From Elusimicrobiaceae bacterium (GTDB lineage: Bacteria; Elusimicrobiota; Elusimicrobia; Elusimicrobiales; Elusimicrobiaceae): a stretch of DNA of 64,000 nt. A model generated the notes under the pieces. It worked only from the letters and a program-made list of their open reading frames with translations, searched no databases and was not told where the DNA came from. Of this stretch, positions 1-10,141 are shown one piece after another. How positions within the stretch are numbered: position 1 is the first letter of the stretch; every line of letters starts with the position of its first letter. The translations under genes and the position numbers were made by a program. The DNA is taken from contig JAEEMS010000005.1 of the NCBI GenBank assembly GCA_016283355.1, positions 62,001 through 126,000 on the forward strand. The letters are read 5' to 3'.

Positions 1-864
1 CGACGTAATCAAATGTGCAATATTCCCCCCGCTGCAACTTTCTGCACACGCAATAGTACGCCCAGCGCGGCGCAAACGAAGGGCAATGTTTTCTTCGTTT
101 TGTTCCGATTCATTTTCCAAAAAAGAAAATTCGTGCAATTCTTTTTTTAATTTTTCAAAATATTCTCTCAACGGAGCCGTTGCACTTGTACACGTCAACC
201 GCAAGCGCACAAACCCCGGCGAAGGCAAATACGCCAGCGCCAATCCTTCGGGCAAAGTATCCTCAAATTTTTCCAACCGTTGGGCAATATCGGATTCAGG
301 CACTTGGTAAACGGTCAACATTTTATAACGTACGTTTAACTGCGTAAATTTTTGTTTGATACGCGGTAAAACTTCTTGTGCAAAAATTGTTTCCATCTCA
401 AAGGGCACACCCGGTAAAGAGACGAGGACTTTCCCGTCTTTTTCGAACCACATGCCGCACGCCGTTCCTTTGGCATTGTGTAGCGGCGTACAAGCGGCCG
501 GCAATAAAACTTGAGAAGCATTATACGGGTTGTTCAACCGCTCGGGTTGCGCAGCCAACAATTTCCGCAACCAAACGGCAGCTTGTTCGTTTTTGACTAA
601 TGTTGTGTGAAAATAATCGGCCAATGCTTGCTTTGTAATATCGTCTTTTGTTGGGCCTAATCCGCCGGTTACAAGCACCAAATCCGACGTGACCCACAAC
701 TCCTCAATGGCTTGCACAATCGCGCTGTGCGCATCCGATACCGAGCGCATTTCAATAGTTTGTGCGCCCAAACGGGCCAATTCCCGCGCCAAATAACGGG
801 AGTTTGTATCTAAAATTTGCCCAAGTAAAATTTCATCGCCGATTGTTAAAATACTTGTTTTCAT
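1..864 (-). CDS. cinA: CinA-like competence/damage-inducible protein (MoaB/molybdopterin-binding domain), C-terminus off the left edge
   Basis: Translated by hand on the minus strand from ATG at 864: MKTSILTIGDEILLGQILDTNSRYLARELARLG...VTGGLGPTKDDITKQALADYF...LPGVPFEME; typical CinA motifs; no stop before the window edge. Confidence 0.9.
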   Translation of the reverse strand, partial: MKTSILTIGDEILLGQILDTNSRYLARELARLGAQTIEMRSVSDAHSAIVQAIEELWVTSDLVLVTGGLGPTKDDITKQALADYFHTTLVKNEQAAVWLRKLLAAQPERLNNPYNASQVLLPAACTPLHNAKGTACGMWFEKDGKVLVSLPGVPFEMETIFAQEVLPRIKQKFTQLNVRYKMLTVYQVPESDIAQRLEKFEDTLPEGLALAYLPSPGFVRLRLTCTSATAPLREYFEKLKKELHEFSFLENESEQNEENIALRLRRAGRTIACAESCSGGNIAHLITS

Positions 865-976
865 AAAATTATTGTAGCACTTTTGGACCCAGTACGAAAT
901 TTTATCCCCACTAGCTATGTTTGGACAGTGGGGTGGTAGTTTGGTATAATAAGAATAGGAATTTACGACGATTTCC

Positions 977-1048
977 GCGCCCGTAGTTCAATGGATAGAG
1001 CGTCAGCCTCCGAAGCTGGAAATGTGGGTTCGACTCCCGCCGGGCGCA
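977..1048 (+). tRNA. tRNA-Arg (anticodon CCG)
   Basis: gcgcccg...cgggcgc acceptor stem, ctCCGaa anticodon loop, gttcgactc T-loop. Confidence 0.95.
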
Positions 1049-1241
1049 TTTTTCTTCCTAAAAAACATTCCTTCGTTGTTGCTCATTCGGTCGCATACCT
1101 CCGCGCTAACGCGCGCGCGTTTCGACAGTATTACTCCCTCTTTCGCGCCTAGAAGAAATGCTTTTTATTTTGAAAAAGGAGTCCTCCTACACCGTGAAGC
1201 CCGGCCCAGAGGAAAATCTTGTCAGAAATTTTACCGTAGGG

Positions 1242-1312
1242 AACTCCCGCCGGGCGCCCTCTCTTCCTAAAAAACATTTCTTCGTTGTTGCTCACTCGGC
1301 TGCGTTTTTACT
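1242..1312. repeat. Imperfect direct repeat of the tRNA-Arg 3' end plus downstream flank (first copy about 1032-1099)
   Basis: 'actcccgccgggcgc...cttcctaaaaaacattycttcgttgttgctcaytcgg' occurs at both places. Confidence 0.8.
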
Positions 1313-1324
1313 AGAATATAAACC

Positions 1325-1789
1325 ATGAAAATATATCAATCATTCCGTATAAAATTCCTCGTCTTTTTTCTTTTTTTCGCAGGGACGGTCTGCGTTATTT
1401 CTTTTCTTTTGAACCTGGCTTCTTTCCCTGCTTGTTTGCGCGCCCTCTTAATGGCCTTTATGTGTTTTAGTATTTCCTATTATTATTGGAAAAGAGGAAA
1501 AGAACCGCTTTGCGAAACTACTATGGAAGGGATTCGCGCCGGGAAAATTTTGATTTTGTGGTAAGATATAGAAAAGGCCATTTGTTATCGTGGTATAATA
1601 ATAAAGGATTCTGCCATTCTCTTTGTCATAAAAGAAGAAGCCCAAAAAAAATATCCGGAAATCTCTGCTGGAAAAATTCATTTTATGTGTGCACAAACAG
1701 GCCTTATCGGGACTTTTGAGATACCCAAAAAACAACGAGAATTGCTTATCAAAGAGATAAAATTATTTGTACCGGTGGAAGAAAAGTAA
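1325..1789 (+). pseudogene. Small membrane-protein ORF interrupted by one in-frame TAA (1562-1564)
   Basis: The 79-aa ORF 1325..1564 continues in the same frame after the TAA as DIEKAICYRGIIIKDSAILFVIKEEAQKKYPEISAGKIHFMCAQTGLIGTFEIPKKQRELLIKEIKLFVPVEEK*, stop 1787-1789. Confidence 0.5.
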
Positions 1790-2081
1790 TCATTTTTCTT
1801 CTTAAATGCCTTTGTACTTTATTACAATTTCACCCGTGCATCCGACCGATGGCTTTGACCCAGTTGGCGGCTGGGCCATTTTATAAACGCAGGTATTCTA
1901 AGAAGGAAACGAAAACATCCGAAGCGGACAAATCCCATGAGGATAAGATTTCTATCACAAACTTCTTCACCGAGATAGCGTTAGCAAGGGAAGAGGGCTG
2001 AATATGGTTGGCATTCTCCCCCTCCTATCACTGCTACGATTAAGCCCAGCAACTACCCTTTTCATAACTCCCTTGAAAATC

Positions 2082-2117
2082 CAAAAAAAATAGCTCCGCC
2101 GAAGCGGAGCTATTTTT
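2082..2117 (-). terminator. Rho-independent terminator downstream of the autotransporter gene
   Basis: Hairpin tagctccgcc-gaag-cggagcta flanked by A/T tracts. Confidence 0.8.
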
Positions 2118-2130
2118 GCAATATGTAAAG

Positions 2131-5100
2131 TTAGAATAGGAACGAAATGTTTGCTTCTCCGCCCCATCCGCGGCGCTTACCGACTTGTCCGTAAGCGGTC
2201 AACTCGGAAATGATCGGGAAGAACGATTCGTTGTGGTACGTTAAGCGTGCTTGCGCGCGGGCACTAAAGCCACCCAAGGAAGCAGAATCGTTATCCAAAC
2301 CGGCCACCGACACGTCCGACTTACCTAACATTTCATACAAGCCCATAATCCCCACGGAAGGAACGAGTCCGTCCCAAATGATGTTGGAGAACATGTAGTT
2401 GGTACCAAAGCGCAAGGTAGCTGTTTGCAAGCTGTCGTACGCAACGGCTTCGCTTAAAGAGTCGGTCACGTCGTCTTTGGCTTTATGCAAGAATTGCAAG
2501 TTGGCAAACATTTCCCAATCTTCCGATATATCTTGCACGACCCCGGCTAACAAGCCGAAATACAATCCGCTTGTTTTTAACCGGGCTCTTAAGCCGTCCG
2601 AATCAAAGTTCATATCAATTTTACCGATTTCGGCACTTCCTTCAATGCGGCCCGTTTCACTATAATAGTAAGAGGTCATTAACCCTAAAGCATAGGCGTT
2701 TACGTCCCCTTCGGAATGAATGGGGAACGATTCGTACCGACCGTGGCCGTACTTAGCAAATAACCCGCCCAACCAGTTGCTTTGGAATTTTTTCCATATA
2801 CCGACTTGGGCAATCTCGGAGCGCATATCAAACCCGCTACCGGTATAATAGCGCGTATCGTGATAACCGCCGTTGACAAACACGTTAAGGTCCGATTCGC
2901 TGGTCCATGCTTCTTTGAAGGTTTGGTTGAGCATTTCCGTTCCTTCCGAAGCCAGCGCTATCCCGGCCAACGGAACTTGACCGAAGGTTTCAACGTTGTC
3001 GGGATCGCCTTTCTTGTTCACTTCTACACTAAACTCATAGGCATCTTCTGCCCTATTGGTTAGAGTGAAGGTATAAGCCCCGCTTTTGGGGTTTGCCAAT
3101 TCAATGGAAGTATCCGTCAAATCAAAACGTCCTTGTTCATCTTGCAATACATTCGTCAAATCCGTTTCGGTTTTTGCTTTGATGATTGCCACGTTGCTGT
3201 CATAGTCGGCTTGCTGATCCAATTCCACCAACGCTTTTACACCGGATTGCGTGAACTCTAAGCGGGTATCCGGGCCGGCCTGGATGGTCCACACATCATC
3301 AAAATTGGCGAATTTATCTTTATCAAAGGACACATATTGATTCGAAATAGGATTGCCGGATGGATCCACCACCATGTTGTGATCAAAAATTAATTTATTA
3401 GTCGGATGACCGAAGGCAGAGTTCCCGCCGTATATCATTACGTCATCTTCCAACTGCGTATTGCCGCGCAAGATAACGGTGTTGTTTTCGGTTTTTACAT
3501 CAATGGCACGCAAGTCCACCCCTGCCACATAACCGCCGTACACACGGCTGCCCTCACCAATGGTTACATCTTCAAAAACGAGCGTGTTATTGCTGGCAGA
3601 GAAAACTTGTCCTTCCATGGAATTGTCCGGAGCTTTCTGATCTTCTCCGCTTTGGTGGCAGTCAAAAGATGTGTAGGTGGCATTCGGCGTACAAATAAAG
3701 GATTTGGTTTCAATCACGTTTCCTTTCTTTTCAACCAACGTTTTCGTATAGTTCTTAACCTTACCGTCCTCATCCTTTTCTCCTTCGGCCCACGTAGCAT
3801 AATGCATTTCCCGCAATTCTGCCGCTATCCCCCCCATGATATTACCGGACACTTTACTGGATGATACGGTATAGGTTCCTGTTTTTGGGTCAGTATACTG
3901 TCTGCCCGTAAAGGTAAGTTTGTTATAGTCGCTGTTTGTACCGCCGTTAGCCCAAACAATCGGTTCCGGAACTTTTTTAGATCCTTCGGATAGTTGGCCA
4001 AAAGAGTCGGCAAGAACCGGCCGTTCCGTATATCCATTTTCCTGTGTGGTATAATCGAAGGCCGCACCCCCGTAGAGGAAGCCATAGTCCGAATTGAAAT
4101 CGGGATGTTCATACAAGCTGCTATCATCCGGGTTGGCCTTTGCCCTTTCTTTGGTAAAATTCAAATTTCTGACAGCAAACACATTGCGCGCCACCATGGA
4201 ATCTATATCTACCGTTCCTTGGAAGGGAATAATTTTACCCCCCGGACCAGAACGGCTGACTGTAAAATCTTTTACGCGCGAAAGTGTTACCGTATTGCTA
4301 CTGGCTTTGCCGGCAAAGTTTAAGCTGGCCCCGGCTTCCGTTACAGTAATCGGAGTATTTACATCGGAAATACTTAACGTGTTGGTGGAAATGTCCGCAT
4401 TAATAATCGTCGGTCCTAATTTACCCAATTTGTTAATTACCGTAATGGTTTGCCCCCCGTCAGCTATCGTAGCGTTGTAAAAAGATAGCGTATTGTCGGT
4501 GGCCAATGCAGAAGTCCCGCTAAAAGCATATGCCTCTCCCACTTGTGCGCCGCTTTTAATACTGACTTTGTTGTTCTTAAAAACAGAAGTTCCCTGCGTT
4601 CCGTTGTGCTGCAAAATATTCCCCTGTACCACCCCTCCCACGATAGCTACGGCGGAGTTATCTATTTCTACGGAATTGTTACTCGCTTGGTCTGCCCCAT
4701 AGGCCCCGTATGCAAAAGCCGCTATCGAACCGTCTTTCACCGTAACTGTGTTGTCAAAGGCATGCATATCCGTATCTACCAAAAGCTCACCATTATCATC
4801 CGTATCCACGCCGAAAATGAGGTGGTCTTTCAGTCCGCCACCGACAACCCCCCCCACCGTGCTGTTTGAAATTTCAACCGTATTTTTGTTGGCTTCTCCG
4901 TAGGCATAATCGGAATACCCGCCGATTACCACACCGGGAACGGCAATGTCAAAATAGTCAGATTCAAAAGAATGCGTGGGTATAATTGTGGAATCCTTAA
5001 CGGTAACCGTATTTCCATTAGCCGTACCGGTGCTAAGACGATAATCGACATATTTCAAAAATGTAGCACCGCCGATTGCCACGCGGTCGTGTATTGTAGC

Positions 5101-5433
5101 ATTACTGATAATGAGTTTATTATTGCGGGCCTCTTTGTCGTACGCGGCACCACCGACTACGTACGCGGTACCATTCTCGTATGCACTTGCCGGTGCCGAT
5201 ACCGTAACGCCGGAAACTGTCAACGTGCTCCCTACGACACTTTCTAATTCGGAACCGCCCCCTACAATACCCATACTCCCATCGTAATCGACTGTTAATG
5301 TACGCTCATGTCTTGCATCATGCAAGTTCCAGTTCGGAGTGACAGGATTGGCGGCAGATACGCCGGAAGAAAAAAGAAGAGCAGTAGTTATAACCCCTGA
5401 AAGAATTCTACAGACAAACACGTTTCGGTTCAT
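2131..5433 (-). CDS. Autotransporter with beta-helix-like passenger repeats and C-terminal beta-barrel
   Basis: Signal peptide MNRNVFVCRILSGVITTALLFSSGVSA; recurrent NTVTVKDS/NTVEISNS passenger repeats; C-terminal barrel ending in ...ANISFLF; start set at MNRNV, 5433, with a nearby RBS. Confidence 0.85.
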   Translation of the reverse strand: MNRNVFVCRILSGVITTALLFSSGVSAANPVTPNWNLHDARHERTLTVDYDGSMGIVGGGSELESVVGSTLTVSGVTVSAPASAYENGTAYVVGGAAYDKEARNNKLIISNATIHDRVAIGGATFLKYVDYRLSTGTANGNTVTVKDSTIIPTHSFESDYFDIAVPGVVIGGYSDYAYGEANKNTVEISNSTVGGVVGGGLKDHLIFGVDTDDNGELLVDTDMHAFDNTVTVKDGSIAAFAYGAYGADQASNNSVEIDNSAVAIVGGVVQGNILQHNGTQGTSVFKNNKVSIKSGAQVGEAYAFSGTSALATDNTLSFYNATIADGGQTITVINKLGKLGPTIINADISTNTLSISDVNTPITVTEAGASLNFAGKASSNTVTLSRVKDFTVSRSGPGGKIIPFQGTVDIDSMVARNVFAVRNLNFTKERAKANPDDSSLYEHPDFNSDYGFLYGGAAFDYTTQENGYTERPVLADSFGQLSEGSKKVPEPIVWANGGTNSDYNKLTFTGRQYTDPKTGTYTVSSSKVSGNIMGGIAAELREMHYATWAEGEKDEDGKVKNYTKTLVEKKGNVIETKSFICTPNATYTSFDCHQSGEDQKAPDNSMEGQVFSASNNTLVFEDVTIGEGSRVYGGYVAGVDLRAIDVKTENNTVILRGNTQLEDDVMIYGGNSAFGHPTNKLIFDHNMVVDPSGNPISNQYVSFDKDKFANFDDVWTIQAGPDTRLEFTQSGVKALVELDQQADYDSNVAIIKAKTETDLTNVLQDEQGRFDLTDTSIELANPKSGAYTFTLTNRAEDAYEFSVEVNKKGDPDNVETFGQVPLAGIALASEGTEMLNQTFKEAWTSESDLNVFVNGGYHDTRYYTGSGFDMRSEIAQVGIWKKFQSNWLGGLFAKYGHGRYESFPIHSEGDVNAYALGLMTSYYYSETGRIEGSAEIGKIDMNFDSDGLRARLKTSGLYFGLLAGVVQDISEDWEMFANLQFLHKAKDDVTDSLSEAVAYDSLQTATLRFGTNYMFSNIIWDGLVPSVGIMGLYEMLGKSDVSVAGLDNDSASLGGFSARAQARLTYHNESFFPIISELTAYGQVGKRRGWGGEANISFLF

Positions 5434-5524
5434 TGATTTCTCCTGGAAATACAAATATACTTAGATTTTACTCAAATATCTTGTTAAAATCAAGCAAAAT
5501 TATCGTTCGTTTTGAACGGATTTT

Positions 5525-7159
5525 TTATTTATTCAGCCAACGCCAAAAATTATCTTCAAAATTGGCGGCGTTGTTATAACGGTAGGCACGCCCAAGGGCT
5601 TTCTCGGTAGAGTAGGGCTGGTAGACCGTTTTGCCTTTACTGTCGCGCACTAAAAAACCGGTGGACGGATTGCGCACGGGCTCCCCCTCGGCCAGCAAAC
5701 GCGTGAATTGTTCAAATTGCATGCGGTTAGAGGGCATATTTCCCCCCGACGGATTCAATAAGAACCGCACCATTAAGTACGCTTGCAAATACCACTTTTG
5801 CATTTTGTTTTGACCTTCGGCGGCGTCCAAAGAACCTTCTTTCATAAATTCTTCAAACGGCATTAAGTGTACCGGCGGACCGTTGCGACCAAAACCGCTG
5901 CGGCCGCTTTTGTTTGAACCGAACGAACTGCCGAAACCAAACATGGACCGAGAACCGAAAGTGGGCATTTGTTGAGATTCATCGCGCTGTAAATTAAGGG
6001 TTTGATAATCGTGATTCCAGGGCCCGCCTTTACTGCCGGCGTAGGCCTGGTCTTCCACCAAAACGGCTAATCCTTCGTCCAGCCAAGTGGGCGTCATGAT
6101 ACGGCCCGTTTTGTGTTTGTCAAAAAATTGCTGCGTAAAAATGTGGGTCAACTCGTGTGTGAAAACTTCTTTGAGAGCTTGTTGCGCATTGGGTTCATCG
6201 TACACTACAATTTCCCCGCGCGTAGGATACGCCAACGCGCGCGTCCAGGCCTTGGCTTCCGGCTCGTATTTCAAATAAGCGTTATGGTCCTGGTACACAA
6301 ACACACGCACCCGGTTGACCATCATCCACGGGATAAAACGGCGTAACGTTTGATAGGCCGATTCAAAAATCATGGCCATATTGGCCGAACCGATGGCGGA
6401 ATCGGATTTTTGCGTGTAAATATCAAAGTGATTACTTTTGCTAAAACTCCACTCCACACCCGGGCGGTAAGCATTGGGATTAAATTTTTTGTTGGCGGCA
6501 GGAACGGTAGCCGGACGGTTTTTGGCTGCCGAGGGCGGAATCGCACGGCCGGCAGTAGCTTCTTCTTTTGATTTTTCCAACAAGCGCACGGCGTATTCCA
6601 GTTCCGCATCGGCCGCCGCGGCTTCTTCCGATTCATCCGCGGCAACGGGAGCTTCTTGCGTAGAGGCAGCCCCGGTATTTTGTGATACAGCCGCAGTTGT
6701 TTGCGGTTGCTGTGCAGGTGTTTGCACAGCTGATTGCCCCGACGGTTGAGAAGACGATACCGGTTGTGCGGACGGTTTGGAAGGAGCAGATTTATCCAAT
6801 TGTTTTTGAACGGCTTGCGCGCGCTTGTTGCCGGTTGACGGCTTTACTTTGGTTTGCACGCTAGAACTGGTACCCATATCTAACGGGATATCCAACATAT
6901 CCGCCGAATCTGCCGCCGCTTTGGCAGAAGCATTGCGTTGTGCGTTGACTAAATCGGCAGGGGTACGCGCCGCAGCGCCTTGACGCGCAACGGAAATAGT
7001 TTCTTCTTTGGTAGATTTTTGGAGTAAATCAATACCGCCAGCTTGGTCTTGTTCATCTGTCCAGTTGACGGCTTTTACCGATTTGGAGCGGGACGGCGTT
7101 TGCGCCCACCCTGGGAGGGCAAACAACAAAATTCCTATCAAACAAAATGCAGCTCTCAT
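5525..7159 (-). CDS. Secreted peptidase MA-like (gluzincin) metalloprotease
   Basis: Signal peptide; HEXXH in FTHELTHIFTQQFF followed by TPTWLDEGLAVLVED. Confidence 0.75.
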   Translation of the reverse strand: MRAAFCLIGILLFALPGWAQTPSRSKSVKAVNWTDEQDQAGGIDLLQKSTKEETISVARQGAAARTPADLVNAQRNASAKAAADSADMLDIPLDMGTSSSVQTKVKPSTGNKRAQAVQKQLDKSAPSKPSAQPVSSSQPSGQSAVQTPAQQPQTTAAVSQNTGAASTQEAPVAADESEEAAAADAELEYAVRLLEKSKEEATAGRAIPPSAAKNRPATVPAANKKFNPNAYRPGVEWSFSKSNHFDIYTQKSDSAIGSANMAMIFESAYQTLRRFIPWMMVNRVRVFVYQDHNAYLKYEPEAKAWTRALAYPTRGEIVVYDEPNAQQALKEVFTHELTHIFTQQFFDKHKTGRIMTPTWLDEGLAVLVEDQAYAGSKGGPWNHDYQTLNLQRDESQQMPTFGSRSMFGFGSSFGSNKSGRSGFGRNGPPVHLMPFEEFMKEGSLDAAEGQNKMQKWYLQAYLMVRFLLNPSGGNMPSNRMQFEQFTRLLAEGEPVRNPSTGFLVRDSKGKTVYQPYSTEKALGRAYRYNNAANFEDNFWRWLNK

Positions 7160-7165
7160 ACCGAA

Positions 7166-7597
7166 TTATAAACTTTCCGCGTTAGAAAGGGAATATTTAA
7201 TTTCGCAATCACCGTTCGTGCCGCTTATTGTGGCCGTAACAGCATGGTCCGAATCATTACCGTCAAATGTAGAAATGACACACTTATATTCTCTCTCTCG
7301 TTTTTCTTCTGAGCAGGGGACGGAAGGATCGCTGAATCCGGCATCACCGCTCTTACAGTTGAAAATACACTCATTCATATCACGTTCAAATGCTGCCGGG
7401 CTTTTATCCACCCATATTTCGTTTACCTCAGCCATGCAGGACTGAATAGCCAATTGCCCGGCCACCATACGACGGTTGTGACGGGCGGAAGTCGTACGTC
7501 CCACCGCAAAACGCAACAGCATCGTTGCGATACCGGCTAAAACAGCAGCCAACAACAATACCTGCAAAATAGCAGCCCCTTTTTTGGACGATAACAT
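7166..7597 (-). CDS. PilX-like/minor pilus assembly protein
   Basis: Short N-terminal basic segment plus hydrophobic helix (MLSSKKGAAILQVLLLAAVLAGIATMLLRFA); within the prepilin operon. Confidence 0.55.
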   Translation of the reverse strand: MLSSKKGAAILQVLLLAAVLAGIATMLLRFAVGRTTSARHNRRMVAGQLAIQSCMAEVNEIWVDKSPAAFERDMNECIFNCKSGDAGFSDPSVPCSEEKREREYKCVISTFDGNDSDHAVTATISGTNGDCEIKYSLSNAESL

Positions 7598-7606
7598 ATA
7601 TTGCTC

Positions 7607-8350
7607 CTATAATGTAAAAAATACTTCTTCCGCCGCTTCGCTAATCGTGGGTGTAGTATCCGGTATTTCCACAATCAAATTTACTTTTAAGGCGTTGCCG
7701 CCCGCTTTGCGAAACAACGGTACGGGATAAGTAAGCTCCGTATTTGTGACCTTGGGAATAAACTTAACATTTCCCAACAGTACCGTGTCGCTTACATCAA
7801 AACAAGAACTAAAGGGTCTTCCCTCGCTGCATTCCTGGGTGGCAAAATTACACTGTTCACAAACGTCACTATACACAGATTTTCGTTTCAGATTCCGGCG
7901 CACAATTTGGCCACCTGCCAAAGCATTCGTATCATAGCAATAACACCCGGTTGGGGCACCGCCGATATCTACGCACGAACGAACAACTGACGACGGCTCA
8001 AAAGGTTGCGCCATAGTATTTCCGGCCTGTAAATAATAAATAACATAATTGTTATCACCGGCCGATTTAAGACGCAGCAACTCTTTTAGCGGCGGGCGTT
8101 GCGAGCAATCGCCCCGTACTTGCGAGGTAACATAAAAAGGCGTATCATTGACTACAAAACGGTTTTGGACATCTTCGCGAATTTGACGCAAAGCTGTGGA
8201 TAAACTACTGCGCAACATCAGACGATGGGTGGTTGTGGAAGAATTGCGCGAAACCAACGACGAAAGTGACGCCACGGCCACCCCGACCAGTCCCACAAGA
8301 ATGACAGCCAAAACCACTTCCGTTAATGTAAACCCATTTCGTTTTCTCAT
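7607..8350 (-). CDS. Prepilin-type N-terminal cleavage/methylation protein (PilW/GspJ-like)
   Basis: MRKRNGFTLTEVVLAVILVGLVGVAVASLSSLV. Confidence 0.8.
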   Translation of the reverse strand: MRKRNGFTLTEVVLAVILVGLVGVAVASLSSLVSRNSSTTTHRLMLRSSLSTALRQIREDVQNRFVVNDTPFYVTSQVRGDCSQRPPLKELLRLKSAGDNNYVIYYLQAGNTMAQPFEPSSVVRSCVDIGGAPTGCYCYDTNALAGGQIVRRNLKRKSVYSDVCEQCNFATQECSEGRPFSSCFDVSDTVLLGNVKFIPKVTNTELTYPVPLFRKAGGNALKVNLIVEIPDTTPTISEAAEEVFFTL

Positions 8351-9009
8351 ATACCATATCCTTGGCAGTCAACCGTATATTGATTTTTGAACACATTGTA
8401 GCGTAGATCATCTACAATACTCTTAATATCCTGGTCCCTCATCATGTCTCCAGGCGAATCTTGGTAAAGAGAAGCAACTAATTCCGAGCCCGCAAGTTGT
8501 TCAACCTGAACACTAGATTTAGAGGGATCACACAAAGAAGGTAAAAACGCATCATCGTTGAGGGCGTCCAATGCGTGCGAATAGGACGAGCGTAGGTCGT
8601 CGCCGTCCGTCAGGAGGATTTTCCACTTGTTATTGTCCGCAAAACCGGCGTAATCTTTGTCCTTCCCATATTCTTTTTCCAAATCTGATAAGGAAGATAT
8701 GCCCGTATAATTTTTGCCGAACACAAACCCCTTGGAACGTAAGTAAACGGAATGTTCACCTCCTTCCTCCGAGTCCCACAAATTCTCTCTATATTCATCC
8801 CGCAACGGAGAAAGCGCTTGCGCAAAATTATGTATTTGCTCCAGGGCCAGTATGGAATCTTCCCTGAAGTTTGGCTGTGAGGCATTACGCGTAGAGGATA
8901 ACACCACGCCAAACGTTCCAACCGTTACCACGGCCAAAATCAACATGGCAATCATCCCCTCCAAAAGTGTTACCCCTTTTCTATTTTTTAAAATGGTGAA
9001 CATAAGCAT
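8347..9009 (-). CDS. Prepilin-type protein (PilV/GspI-like)
   Basis: KNRKGVTLLEGMIAMLILAVVTVGTFGVV; 4-bp overlap with the next gene. Confidence 0.8.
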   Translation of the reverse strand: MLMFTILKNRKGVTLLEGMIAMLILAVVTVGTFGVVLSSTRNASQPNFREDSILALEQIHNFAQALSPLRDEYRENLWDSEEGGEHSVYLRSKGFVFGKNYTGISSLSDLEKEYGKDKDYAGFADNNKWKILLTDGDDLRSSYSHALDALNDDAFLPSLCDPSKSSVQVEQLAGSELVASLYQDSPGDMMRDQDIKSIVDDLRYNVFKNQYTVDCQGYGI

Positions 9010-9017
9010 TCCCCTTT

Positions 9018-9593
9018 TTAATCCGGTTGCGTACCATCACACTCGTCATTACTTTCCGGTTGCTTAATTTTTGACAGGTCGTTTATATCAACCCGGCACT
9101 TTTTCCCTATGTATTTCCCTGCACCGCCTACGCCTTCCATAAAAACCTGCCCGGTTGTAAGGTCGCTCCCTTCCCGCACATAAGTAAACTTGTACGGAAG
9201 GCCGATAAAATCTTTCGCGCGGAAATCGCCACAAAAAAATATCCACTTAATTGTCAGTGCATTACAGGCACCTGTGGCGGAAGGGATACTTCTGCGCGGA
9301 ACCCCGGTGGTACCACAATCGTCATATGTCAAGTTGGCATTAGTTGGCAGAAAATCATCGGATTCCGTGCCGACAAAACTATAATTCTTCTCGTCGCTCG
9401 GGTCCGTGTTCACACAGTTCCCGTCATTTTCCATCGTCCGAATCGCCTGGCCTAGTTTCATCAAACTGATTTTGGCACGGCGAAACCGTTGTTCCGCATT
9501 GCTAGCACGAAACGAAGGTACTGCCATGGCACCGACCAATGCCAATACCATCACCACCGCCAATACTTCCATTAATGTAAAACCTTTGTTCAT
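9018..9593 (-). CDS. Prepilin-type protein
   Basis: MNKGFTLMEVLAVVMVLALVGAMAVPSFR; start set to the MNKGF codon (9593) inside the longer ORF. Confidence 0.85.
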   Translation of the reverse strand: MNKGFTLMEVLAVVMVLALVGAMAVPSFRASNAEQRFRRAKISLMKLGQAIRTMENDGNCVNTDPSDEKNYSFVGTESDDFLPTNANLTYDDCGTTGVPRRSIPSATGACNALTIKWIFFCGDFRAKDFIGLPYKFTYVREGSDLTTGQVFMEGVGGAGKYIGKKCRVDINDLSKIKQPESNDECDGTQPD

Positions 9594-9601
9594 ATCATTT
9601 C

Positions 9602-10057
9602 CTATGGATTTACTTCTTCGCCGGTTACTGAATCTATGCAAACAAATTGGCCCCTATACTGAATGGGCAATTCGGCAGCGCCTGACACGCACACACGTGT
9701 CGGAGTGTGGGTTTTGTCAATCTCGAGGGAAAATTTTTCCTTAACCCCCCACCCGCGGTTCTCTAAAAACCCGCAGGAAACCATCATAACGGTTGCACTA
9801 TCTTCAGCAGAATTCGACGGGGCACACGTGACTCGCGTTACGGGTACATTCGGCATTTCTGAATCTCCCAGGCGGACGGAATACTCCAGCTCAAACAGCC
9901 GTACAGCCATCGCAACAACACGGGCTTGGTTTTTAGCATCCGCCGCGTACCCGTCCAGTATTTTCGCGCGGTAAGTAGCAGTTGCCACCACCGCCAATGC
10001 AGAGATGATTGCGGCAGCCATTAACAATTCCAGTAACGTAAACCCTTTTTTATGCAT
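9602..10057 (-). CDS. Prepilin-type protein
   Basis: MHKKGFTLLELLMAAAIISALAVVATATYR. Confidence 0.85.
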   Translation of the reverse strand: MHKKGFTLLELLMAAAIISALAVVATATYRAKILDGYAADAKNQARVVAMAVRLFELEYSVRLGDSEMPNVPVTRVTCAPSNSAEDSATVMMVSCGFLENRGWGVKEKFSLEIDKTHTPTRVCVSGAAELPIQYRGQFVCIDSVTGEEVNP

Positions 10058-10141
10058 AAAGTACCTCTCGTACTAGTATTGCAAGAAAAACCAAAAATTT
10101 CAAGTAGGTTTTAAACTTTTCTGTTTTACAGGAGTATCGGT

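Noticed and set aside
1849-2001. 50-codon ORF MALTQLAAGPFYKRRYSKKETKTSEAD...
   Set aside because: Short, no RBS and no recognisable family; may be a remnant but cannot be supported
3406-3864. 152-aa plus-strand ORF (and neighbouring plus ORFs at 2.2-5.2 kb)
   Set aside because: Antisense shadows of the repeat-rich autotransporter
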